This document shows positions 25,672 to 33,113 of a stretch of DNA of 64,000 nt, one piece after another. The translations under genes and the position numbers were made by a program. The notes beneath the pieces were generated by a model, which was not told the origin of the DNA, did no database searches, and worked only from the letters and a program-made list of their open reading frames with translations. The stretch comes from Methylotenera_A sp040387515 (GTDB lineage: Bacteria > Pseudomonadota > Gammaproteobacteria > Burkholderiales > Methylophilaceae), in the NCBI GenBank assembly GCA_040387515.1, contig JAZKDP010000009.1:1-64000 (forward strand). Reading direction: 5' to 3'. The first letter of the stretch is position 1; each line of letters begins with the position of its first letter.

Positions 25672-26424
25672 TTAATCTTTGGTAGAGCTAGCTTGCGCTA
25701 GTTTTTTTGCAGCGGCGACTTTAAGTAAGTTAGCACGCTCAATCGCTGTTGCAATGGCGGCTTTTTTTGCATTATTCACTATAGGCATATTATTTTCGGT
25801 CAGTGTGGATAGTGTTTTTGCGCCTTCGGCTTTTTTGCTTATTGCACGTTTAGCGTGTTTTTGTGCGGTCTCAGCTTTTTCTCGTTCAATTCTAGCCAAT
25901 CTAAATTCATAACGTTTGCGCGCTAAATCGGCTGCTGCTTTGGTTTTAGCAGTTTCAATAGTGGCGTATCCCAATTGCCAATTATCTGAAACCGTTTCAA
26001 TCGGCTGCATAGTGATGCAGTCGACAGGGCAAGGCGCCAAACATAATTCACAGCCTGTACATTCATTTTCAATCACGGTATGCATCTGTTTTGATGCACC
26101 CAATATTGCGTCTACCGGGCAAGCTTGGATGCATAAAGTGCAACCAATGCAAATGTCTTCATCAATAAAAGCCAGTGCTTTGGGTTTTTCTACCCCATTT
26201 TCAGCATTCAGTGGCTTGTATTCCATACGTGTTAAATTGGCTAGGGCGTGTATGCCAGCATCGCCACCTGGCGGGCATTGATTAATATCTGCCTCACTAT
26301 TTACAATGGCAACGGCGTACGGCTTGCAGCCAGGATAACCACATTTTTCACATTGCGTTTGCGGCAATATTGCATCGATTTGCGCAATTAAACGATTAGT
26401 CTCAATCTTGGATTGAATCTGCAT
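25672..26424 (-). CDS. RnfB-like ferredoxin (electron transport complex subunit B type)
   Basis: 250 residues. It starts with the 4Fe-4S cluster domain CEKCGYPGCKPYAVAI...CPPGG (about 25-55), followed by two [4Fe-4S] ferredoxin motifs, CIGCTLCIQACPVD and CTGCELCLAPCPVD (about 90-150). A long charged Ala/Lys/Glu helix tail follows (about 160-250), probably coiled coil. The membrane-anchoring helix that begins true RnfB proteins is absent, and no other rnf gene is nearby, so it is probably a soluble electron carrier. It is the first gene of the nth operon. Confidence 0.85.
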   Translation of the reverse strand: MQIQSKIETNRLIAQIDAILPQTQCEKCGYPGCKPYAVAIVNSEADINQCPPGGDAGIHALANLTRMEYKPLNAENGVEKPKALAFIDEDICIGCTLCIQACPVDAILGASKQMHTVIENECTGCELCLAPCPVDCITMQPIETVSDNWQLGYATIETAKTKAAADLARKRYEFRLARIEREKAETAQKHAKRAISKKAEGAKTLSTLTENNMPIVNNAKKAAIATAIERANLLKVAAAKKLAQASSTKD

Positions 26425-26737
26425 AACTAAATAGCGTAACTTAAGGTGTTAATGATTAAAACGGTAAACATGATGTTGTTGGAAAAGTTAAAAATACGCA
26501 TATTGAAATAGGATTATACCGCTTAATACACTTGCTTATTATGTGGGCAATCGACTAAATACATTTGAAAATCAACCAAATTTCAACCTGCTGCGTTGCT
26601 TGTCATATTGAAGCAATCATCATATGTAAGCGTAAGAGTTCTTTGATAAAGCGAATACGAATTGAATCAACAGTGTATTCGCATTAAGCAGTCACTTTCG
26701 GTTAAAATAGTAATAATTTTGTAGGTGAAGGTTAACT
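26425..26737. other. Divergent intergenic region, RnfB-like gene / dapA (313 bp)
   Basis: No supported gene. It holds promoters in both directions. On the plus strand TAAAAT at 26704-26709 is a possible -10 element for dapA, and a GGTGAAGG Shine-Dalgarno precedes its ATG. A hairpin with arms GCGAATAC (26651-26658) and GTATTCGC (26675-26682) lies upstream of that -10. Confidence 0.5.
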
Positions 26738-27619
26738 ATGTTGCAAGGTAGTATGGTTGCTATCGTCACGCCGATGTTTGATGACGGTAGGTTAGATTTA
26801 GACGCGCTACGCAGGCTAATTGACTGGCATATCGATGCTGGTACTGATGGTATTGTGGTTGTGGGAACGACTGGTGAATCGCCTACGGTAGACGTTGATG
26901 AGCATTGTTTGCTGATTAAAACCACGGTTGAGCAGGTAGCTGGGCGCGTTCCAGTAATTGCTGGTACTGGCGCTAATTCAACGCGTGAAGCAATCGAATT
27001 AACCAAAAATGCTAAGGATTTAGGCGCTAATGCTTGTCTATTAGTAGCACCTTATTACAACAAGCCGACACAAGAAGGTTTGTATCAGCACTTTGCTACG
27101 ATTGCAGCGGCGGTTGATATCCCACAGATTTTGTATAATGTACCTGGTCGTACTGGCTGTGATATTAGCAACGATACGGTCATCCGTTTATCGGCAATTG
27201 CGAATATTGTCGGCATTAAAGATGCGACAGGCGGCATTGAGCGCGGAACTGATTTACTTTTGCGTGTGCCTAAAGATTTTGCAATCTACAGCGGCGATGA
27301 TGGCACCGGAATGGCGTTAATGTTGCTTGGTGCGCGCGGTGTAATTTCGGTAACGGCTAACGTTGCGCCAAAATTAATGCATGATATGTGTGAAGCGGCA
27401 ATGGCGGGTGATGTCGCCAAAGCGTGTGAAATTAATGGGAAACTGTTCCCCTTACATCAAAAATTATTTGTTGAGGCAAACCCAATTCCAGTTAAATGGA
27501 TTTTGCAGCAAATGGGATTGATTCAAGCGGGTATTCGTTTGCCGATGGTCAGTTGTTCGTCGCAATTTCATGATGTGTTGCGTGGCGCGATGAAAAGCGC
27601 TGAAATTATTAAACTTTAA
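26738..27619 (+). CDS. dapA: 4-hydroxy-tetrahydrodipicolinate synthase
   Basis: Condenses pyruvate and aspartate semialdehyde, the first committed step of lysine and meso-diaminopimelate synthesis. 293 residues, typical. Seen: the GTTGESPTVD substrate loop with the conserved Thr-Thr pair, PYYNKPTQEGLYQHF with the catalytic Tyr, YNVPGRTG, and the Schiff-base Lys in VGIKDATGG. Start ATG at 26738 with a strong Shine-Dalgarno. Followed by the bamC-like lipoprotein gene, the classical dapA-nlpB/bamC order. Confidence 0.98.
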   Translation: MLQGSMVAIVTPMFDDGRLDLDALRRLIDWHIDAGTDGIVVVGTTGESPTVDVDEHCLLIKTTVEQVAGRVPVIAGTGANSTREAIELTKNAKDLGANACLLVAPYYNKPTQEGLYQHFATIAAAVDIPQILYNVPGRTGCDISNDTVIRLSAIANIVGIKDATGGIERGTDLLLRVPKDFAIYSGDDGTGMALMLLGARGVISVTANVAPKLMHDMCEAAMAGDVAKACEINGKLFPLHQKLFVEANPIPVKWILQQMGLIQAGIRLPMVSCSSQFHDVLRGAMKSAEIIKL

Positions 27620-27700
27620 AATTATAAAACGCTGAATCTGTAGTGCTAAATTACGGCGTCTAAATTATTTAAACTAGCAATATAAATGGTGGTTATTAAC

Positions 27701-28951
27701 ATGAAACAGGTAACAAAATTTACGACAGGTGTTTTATTGGCAATGCTAGTAACAGCTTGTGACTCGATTCCTTTTATTGATACATCTTCTGATTATAAAG
27801 GTGCCGGTCGTTCCAAGCCTTTAGAAGTGCCGCCAGATCTAACCAGTGTACAAACTAGTGATGCATACAATGTACCAGGTGGCAGCACCAGTTACAGCAC
27901 ATATAACCAAGGCCAAGAAGGCCAAGAAGTTGGTGTTGAAAAGATATTACCTACTTCAGAAGGTGTACGTTTAGAAAAAGCAGGCGCGCAACGTTGGTTG
28001 GTAGTGAATGCGCCGGCTGAAAAAATTTGGCCCGCAGTGCGTGAGTTCTGGATTGAGCAAGGGTTTGCAGTGCGTGTAGAAAACGCACAAACAGGCGTGA
28101 TGGAAACTGAGTGGATTGAAGCAGATGCGATTAAGGCCGCAGATGAAAAGAGAAATGTTGGCGAAAAGTTTGATAAATGGATGGATAAATTATCGGGTTT
28201 AGCGGATAGACGTAAATTTCGCACACGCTTAGAACGCGGCGAAAAAGAAGGCTCAACCGAGATTTATATGACGCACCGTACTGTGAGTGGCGCGCCAGAC
28301 GATGGTAAAAATAGAATACAAACGCAATTAGGTGAAATCGATACTGGTTATCGTGCCGAGACTACTCAAAAAGTCGCTGAAGAAAAAGATGGTGATTTGG
28401 ATGCTGAATTATTACGCCGTTTGATGGTGAAGCTAGGTGTTGAAGAAAAACGCGCCCAAGAAATTATTGCAAACCCAGTGGCCGAAAAGCGTGCTGAAGT
28501 CGTTAAAGAAGCGGATAGTAGCGTAACGCTTAACTTGAATGATCCATTTGATCGCGGCTGGCGCAGAGTGGGCTTAGCTTTAGATAGAATTGGTTTTGTG
28601 ACGGAAGATAAAGATCGCTCTACTGGTACGTTTTTTGTACGCTATTCAGATGTAGATATTGATAGCGGTCCGAAAAAGAAAAAAGGTTTACTGGATACCT
28701 TGGCATTTTGGAAAGACGATGATGAAGTTGAAAATAAATCTAAGCCAAAAGAAGAAAAAACTATTGTAGATAAAATGAAGTTCTGGAAAGGTGACGATGG
28801 GAAAACGGATCCATCTAAACAATACCACATCAAATTAGTTGAGGCAGAAAATGGTGAAACGCGCGTGAATGTTGTGGATGCCGATGGTAAACGCAACCGT
28901 AGCACTACTGCTAATCGGATTATTTCATTGCTATATGATCAATTAAAGTAA
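27701..28951 (+). CDS. bamC: BamC/NlpB-like outer-membrane assembly lipoprotein
   Basis: Accessory lipoprotein of the BAM complex that inserts beta-barrel proteins. The ATG at 27701 is preferred over 27686 because it gives a proper signal peptide (MKQVTKFTTGVLLAMLVTAC, lipobox ending in Cys20) and has GGTGG 8 bases upstream; the protein is then 416 residues. Two helix-grip domains are visible: WLVVNAPAEKIWPAVREFW with MTHRTVSG, and GWRRVGLALDRIGFVTEDKD with the C-terminal IKLVEAENGETRVNVVDADG. Between them is an unusual doubled Lys-rich segment (two FWK[DG]DD blocks). It follows dapA by 81 bp, as in other proteobacteria. Confidence 0.88.
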   Translation: MKQVTKFTTGVLLAMLVTACDSIPFIDTSSDYKGAGRSKPLEVPPDLTSVQTSDAYNVPGGSTSYSTYNQGQEGQEVGVEKILPTSEGVRLEKAGAQRWLVVNAPAEKIWPAVREFWIEQGFAVRVENAQTGVMETEWIEADAIKAADEKRNVGEKFDKWMDKLSGLADRRKFRTRLERGEKEGSTEIYMTHRTVSGAPDDGKNRIQTQLGEIDTGYRAETTQKVAEEKDGDLDAELLRRLMVKLGVEEKRAQEIIANPVAEKRAEVVKEADSSVTLNLNDPFDRGWRRVGLALDRIGFVTEDKDRSTGTFFVRYSDVDIDSGPKKKKGLLDTLAFWKDDDEVENKSKPKEEKTIVDKMKFWKGDDGKTDPSKQYHIKLVEAENGETRVNVVDADGKRNRSTTANRIISLLYDQLK

Positions 28952-28986
28952 GTCGGTTAAACTCACCTCGCCTAGTAGTTATTTAA

Positions 28987-29760
28987 ATGCGTTTTGCATC
29001 TATTGGTAGTGGCAGCGCTGGCAACTGCATGGTTATCGAGCAAGATTCCACAAGGATATTGCTCGATTGCGGTTTTAGTACAAAAGAAGTCATTGCGCGA
29101 TTACAAAAGCTAGCTTTAACGCCAGAGCAAATAACCGGTATTTTAATCACGCACGAGCATGATGATCATGCCAAAGGCGCGTTTAAGCTGGCCGCAAAGT
29201 ATGATATCCCTGTTTGGCTATCGCATGGCACGCACAGAATGATTGAGCGTTATTTGCCAGAGCGTGCACATATTCGATGGAATATTATTGATAGCCATAC
29301 GTGTTTTGAAATTCAAGACTTGCAAATAACGCCTTATCCTGTGCCGCATGATGCGCGCGAACCAACGCAATTCACTTTTAATGATGGTCAGTATAAGTTA
29401 GGTGTGTTAACTGATGCAGGTTCATCAACATATCATATCGAACAGGTGTTAAATGGCTGCGATGCATTGGTGTTAGAATGTAATCATGATTTAAATATGT
29501 TGGAAAATGGGCCGTACGCTTGGTCGCTTAAAAAACGTGTTGGCAGTCGCCTAGGTCATTTAGACAATGCAAGTGCAGCACAACTTCTGTCCAAACTTGA
29601 TAATACAAAGCTAAAACATATCATTGCCGCGCATCTCAGCGCAAAAAATAACACACAAGATTTAGCTAAAGCCGCCTTGAGCAAGGCATTAAATTGCGAA
29701 GCCGATTGGATTGGGATTGCACAACAAGCTAGCGGTTTTGAGTGGCGCAGTTTTAGCTAG
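28987..29760 (+). CDS. Metallo-beta-lactamase-fold hydrolase (YycJ/WalJ-like)
   Basis: 257 residues. The fold begins with RFASIGSGSAGNCMVIE, then the dinuclear metal signature THEHDDHAKG (HxHxDH) near residue 58, a later His in YPVPHDAREP, the Asp of LTDAGS, and LECNHD plus HIIAAHLSAKNN supplying further ligands. This matches the YycJ/WalJ branch, thought to act as a nuclease in DNA repair or replication. 35 bp separate it from bamC, and a very strong terminator follows at 29867, so dapA-bamC-MBL likely form one transcript. Confidence 0.9.
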   Translation: MRFASIGSGSAGNCMVIEQDSTRILLDCGFSTKEVIARLQKLALTPEQITGILITHEHDDHAKGAFKLAAKYDIPVWLSHGTHRMIERYLPERAHIRWNIIDSHTCFEIQDLQITPYPVPHDAREPTQFTFNDGQYKLGVLTDAGSSTYHIEQVLNGCDALVLECNHDLNMLENGPYAWSLKKRVGSRLGHLDNASAAQLLSKLDNTKLKHIIAAHLSAKNNTQDLAKAALSKALNCEADWIGIAQQASGFEWRSFS

Positions 29761-29866
29761 CCAATGAATATAGGCTTTTTGATGGTTAACTCTATTTGGC
29801 TGGTTAGTCATGATTAACTGAACTGTCGCTATTTTAAGTGTGCATTAAATTTCAAAATTAAAAGAG

Positions 29867-29905
29867 ATAACAAAAAAGCCGACATGAAGTCGGCTTTTTT
29901 GTTAT
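29867..29905. terminator. Bidirectional terminator after the MBL-fold gene
   Basis: Perfect 17-bp stem with a 5-base ATGAA loop; the core is GCCGAC / GTCGGC flanked by an A6 tract on the left and a T6 tract on the right. It serves the plus-strand dapA operon and the minus-strand small lipoprotein gene. Confidence 0.92.
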
Positions 29906-29955
29906 CTGGTACTTACTAAAACCTAAATTTAACTAGGTTTTAGCGATTAACCAAA

Positions 29956-30171
29956 TTATGGTGCAGTTGCTGGAGCTGGCTCAGCAGGAGCTGGCTCAAC
30001 TGGTGCAGCTTCAGCAGGAGCAGCTTCAACTGGTGTTTCAGCAGCTGGTGTTTCAGCAGCAGGAGCTTCAACAGCTGGAGCTTCAACAACTGGAGCTTCT
30101 TCAGCAGGTTTTTCGCCACAAGCAGTTAATGCAAGTGCTAATAATGCAGCTAATAGGGCAGAACGTGTCAT
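29956..30171 (-). CDS. Small Ala/Pro/Glu-rich lipoprotein
   Basis: 71 residues. A lipoprotein signal peptide (lipobox ALTACGE, Cys18) is followed by about 50 residues made only of Ala, Pro, Glu, Val and Thr in irregular PAE/APVE/AETP repeats. No family can be named; such tails are common linkers or periplasmic spacers. ATG at 30171 with AAGGA eight bases upstream. Codon use in the tail is monotonous, so the opposite strand shows an open Gln/Leu-rich frame that I take as an artefact. It ends 51 bp from the bidirectional terminator. Confidence 0.75.
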   Translation of the reverse strand: MTRSALLAALLALALTACGEKPAEEAPVVEAPAVEAPAAETPAAETPVEAAPAEAAPVEPAPAEPAPATAP

Positions 30172-30373
30172 TTATATATTCCTTAACGAGTGTGTGTAGA
30201 CTAAGAGTTTTAACCATTACGGTGGACCACCTTTAGTCCAACCGGATGTAAAGAATTTTACCAGCAATTATAAAATATTCCACTAAATTTTTGAACTTAT
30301 ACGAATATTTGATGAATAAAATCGTTGATTAGCAACAATTTATGCGGCAAAGCTCATTTAGATTGCAAAGTGA

Positions 30374-31234
30374 CTATTCAACTTTGATGTTTATGCTGCT
30401 ATTTTGACTATTAGACGTTAATTGTAAGCCCAAAATTTTGCGACTTATTTCATCATTACTTTGCATTGTGCCGCCAATGTTAACCCAATCACCCAAGCTA
30501 ACTCTAATGGTGGTGGTGAGTGATTCAAAATCGATAAAACCTTGATTATTTAGGTTAGAGATGCGTGGTGTAATTTCCAACTCAATTTGATTACCTATCG
30601 TGCGAGGTCTTACCGCAAACCCAGTGGTGATTTCGCGCCAATCTGTAAAGCGCTCAATTTGTACATAACGCCTAGTAAGGCTAATCCATTCTTGGGTAAA
30701 AGGCACAATTTGGCCGTTACTAATATATGCTCGTTCGCCATCTAACACATTGATAAACTGATTACTGTTGCGATAAGTGCTGGAAGTATTGCGCTCAATA
30801 TCAATTTGACCTGTATTAGGCGGTGTGCGTCTGTCATTTGATATGGTGACATTGCCTCTTCTTATTGTACCGCTGGCTTCGGTTCTATTTTGCTGGCCTT
30901 CGATGTGATTGCTGTTGCTTACGGTAATTCTACGATTAACACGCGTAACGTCTAATGATTCAACAACCGCTTCAATGTCGCGCATACGCTCTGGCGATGC
31001 ACGCAAAATTAATTGATTCTGTATGCCTGTTGCCGTGCCGTCTGCACCGACCATGGGTGTGATGGTTGGCAACAAATCATCAGCAAAACGGTGTTGTAGC
31101 GTGATGATTTTAAATTCGGTTTCAGCCTGCGCAATTAAACTGAACGATATTAAGCTCAGAAACGTTAAGTTGATTATCGCAAGCATTACGCTTAATTTAG
31201 GTAAGCTAAAATTAAGTGATTCAGATTTTCGCAT
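30374..31234 (-). CDS. Secretin-domain-containing exported protein
   Basis: 286 residues with the ATG at 31234, which has TAGGA upstream; the frame is open to another ATG at 31255. The N-terminal signal segment (about 14-36) ends SLIAQAETE. Residues 40-90 look like a short secretin N-domain (IITLQHRFADDLLPTITPMV, then NQLILRASPERMRDIEAVVE). The C-terminal third, with IELEITPRISN and RVSLGDWVNIGGT, resembles the beta-strands before the secretin lip. It is much shorter than a full secretin (550-700), with no GspD- or PilQ-type partner genes nearby, so it may not form a pore. Its function is unknown. Confidence 0.65.
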   Translation of the reverse strand: MRKSESLNFSLPKLSVMLAIINLTFLSLISFSLIAQAETEFKIITLQHRFADDLLPTITPMVGADGTATGIQNQLILRASPERMRDIEAVVESLDVTRVNRRITVSNSNHIEGQQNRTEASGTIRRGNVTISNDRRTPPNTGQIDIERNTSSTYRNSNQFINVLDGERAYISNGQIVPFTQEWISLTRRYVQIERFTDWREITTGFAVRPRTIGNQIELEITPRISNLNNQGFIDFESLTTTIRVSLGDWVNIGGTMQSNDEISRKILGLQLTSNSQNSSINIKVE

Positions 31235-31282
31235 GCCTATTCCTAAAACCGTCATTTAAAATAATTCAATTGGATCATGACT

Positions 31283-31777
31283 TCATAATCCCAGCTTGAT
31301 TGCTGAAATTGCCTCAGCTGTTTCGGCCAGTAATTCATCATAACGTAAGAGCAAGCTTGCCGATGTTTCCACATCATTAAGCGCAAATTTGAACCGTGCT
31401 TGGTCAATATGAAAACGTCGGCAGTAATGTTTCTTATCGGCAATTACAAAACAATCTTTGGCTATTTTGGCAAAATCATTGGTTTCATACACACGCATTT
31501 TGTGCGCGTAAATTGTCAACAACTCAAATAAACGTGGGCAGTTAAGCGTGAAATATTGTGCATTTTGCAAAATGATGGTGAGTTCAGACTGCGCATTTTT
31601 AGTCAAAAAATCCTGTATTAACGCAAAACGTTTCAAGCTTGCATAATCGCCTTTTGAGCAATCCTGATCAAAAATCAATAAATGATTTTCAGCTTGCGCA
31701 ATCACTAAATCCAGTGCGGCGACATAATTGCTCTCGCCCAATATCACGCTATCTGCAATTAATTCAGATTCATCCAT
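31283..31777 (-). CDS. Conserved hypothetical protein (DUF7931-like)
   Basis: 164 residues, no signal peptide and no membrane helix. It reads like the DUF7931 family of betaproteobacteria: a middle part RFALIQDFLTKNAQSELTII, then KMRVYETNDFAKIAKDCFVI and a C-terminal YCRRFHIDQARFKFALND segment. The fold may be related to phospholipase D-like or NTP-binding alpha/beta domains, but I cannot show this. ATG at 31777 is preceded by AGGAG. It lies 27 bp downstream of the ribosomal oxygenase gene on the same strand, so the two are probably co-transcribed. Confidence 0.6.
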   Translation of the reverse strand: MDESELIADSVILGESNYVAALDLVIAQAENHLLIFDQDCSKGDYASLKRFALIQDFLTKNAQSELTIILQNAQYFTLNCPRLFELLTIYAHKMRVYETNDFAKIAKDCFVIADKKHYCRRFHIDQARFKFALNDVETSASLLLRYDELLAETAEAISAIKLGL

Positions 31778-31804
31778 AATAGCTCCTGCGAGATTTATTC
31801 AACT

Positions 31805-32956
31805 TTAATCAAAATAAATGAATCCAGCCAAATAATGCTCAAGCAATGTATCGGCAAGCAAAACGTACAAACTTTCTGCCAATGCTGTTTTGCTTAAGTA
31901 ACGATTGTCTGCAAAATCTTGCATCGTTTCAATTAATGCGCCTTCTATATGCAATTTTTCGCCATTTAAATAAAACACATTATTGGTGAATAACAATTGC
32001 GATTTTAAATCCAGCCGTAAGGTTTTTTGTTGCAAATTAGTTAAAAATTGTTTTTTACTTAACTTGCGTGCTGGCTCAAAAAATACGTCTGGCTTCGGTT
32101 CTGTCAAATACTTACCTAAGAAATCGGCTATATGCTGTTTATCCCACGTGATTTTTTGCAACATATTGCTCACTTGGTTAATCATGGCATCAGCAATTTC
32201 TGCAGGATGATTTTGTAGTTGTAAATCAAGGTCAGTATATAAAAGATTTTGAGTGTTTTTTAAGGGTAAGTCATCTTGCAAATAACTTAAAAATTCATGC
32301 ATTAACTCTTGTTCTTTAGGCGCGCGAAAGCCAATGGAATACGTCATACAATTGTTGCCCACCGCTGTGCCCAGATGGGCGATTTGTGGCGGTAGATAAA
32401 GCATATCGCCAGCTTTTAAAATCCATTCTTGCTCTGGGTTAAAGTTTTTTAGTATTTTTAGCGGCGCATCCTCAATTAAACTTAAGTCTATTTGATTACT
32501 TATTTTCCAATTTCTACGTCCGCTGCCTTGCAGCAAAAACACATCATAACTATCCACATGCGCGCCAACGCCGCCGCCATCTGGCGCGTAACTCACCATC
32601 AAATCATCTAATCTGGCATGTGGAATAAAATCAAATTGCGCCAATAAATCCGCCGCTTCTGGCAAATAATGATTCACGCTTTGTACTAATAATGTCCAAT
32701 CTTTATTCGGCAATTTGCTAAAAGCCGTTTCATCAAAAGGACCATTTTTAAGTATCCATTTATCGGCTTTAAATTGCGCGATGCGTGATTGCACTTCTTC
32801 TTCGCAAGCCAATCCAGCCAAGTCTTCTGGGCTTAATAATCCAGTGAAATTAGGAATCGCGTTTTTAATCAATAGCGGTTTTTTCTGCCAGTATTCTGTT
32901 AAAAATTCGCTTGGCGTTAATCCGCCGAGTAATGTTAATGCCTGATTTTTTGCCAT
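31805..32956 (-). CDS. roxA: JmjC-type cupin, ribosomal protein L16 arginine hydroxylase (YcfD/RoxA-like)
   Basis: Fe(II)/2-oxoglutarate oxygenase predicted to hydroxylate an Arg of ribosomal protein L16. 383 residues, the bacterial YcfD size. Seen: the N-terminal WQKKPLLIKNAIPNF block, the metal motif HVDSYDVFLLQG (HxD), GSGRRNWKIS, and the distal metal His in PPQIAHLGTAVGN. A winged-helix C-terminal region follows at about 260-383 (KKQFLTNLQQKTLRLDLKSQ). Divergent from the molybdopterin oxidoreductase gene. Confidence 0.92.
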   Translation of the reverse strand: MAKNQALTLLGGLTPSEFLTEYWQKKPLLIKNAIPNFTGLLSPEDLAGLACEEEVQSRIAQFKADKWILKNGPFDETAFSKLPNKDWTLLVQSVNHYLPEAADLLAQFDFIPHARLDDLMVSYAPDGGGVGAHVDSYDVFLLQGSGRRNWKISNQIDLSLIEDAPLKILKNFNPEQEWILKAGDMLYLPPQIAHLGTAVGNNCMTYSIGFRAPKEQELMHEFLSYLQDDLPLKNTQNLLYTDLDLQLQNHPAEIADAMINQVSNMLQKITWDKQHIADFLGKYLTEPKPDVFFEPARKLSKKQFLTNLQQKTLRLDLKSQLLFTNNVFYLNGEKLHIEGALIETMQDFADNRYLSKTALAESLYVLLADTLLEHYLAGFIYFD

Positions 32957-33113
32957 AAATGAATGCTAGAGATAGAGTTAAGTTTGCCGATAAGTTAGGT
33001 GCTAATTATGCCATTGCACTGCTATACAGATAGGTATATATTGATGCAATAATAGAAGAATATAAGACTTAAATTACATAAGCAAAGTCCGTATCAATCT
33101 TGAGGAGTTGTAT

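Noticed and set aside
29958..30236. Gln/Leu-rich open frame opposite the small lipoprotein
   Set aside because: It arises from the Ala/Pro/Glu codon pattern of the lipoprotein on the other strand; the lipoprotein has a lipobox and a Shine-Dalgarno.
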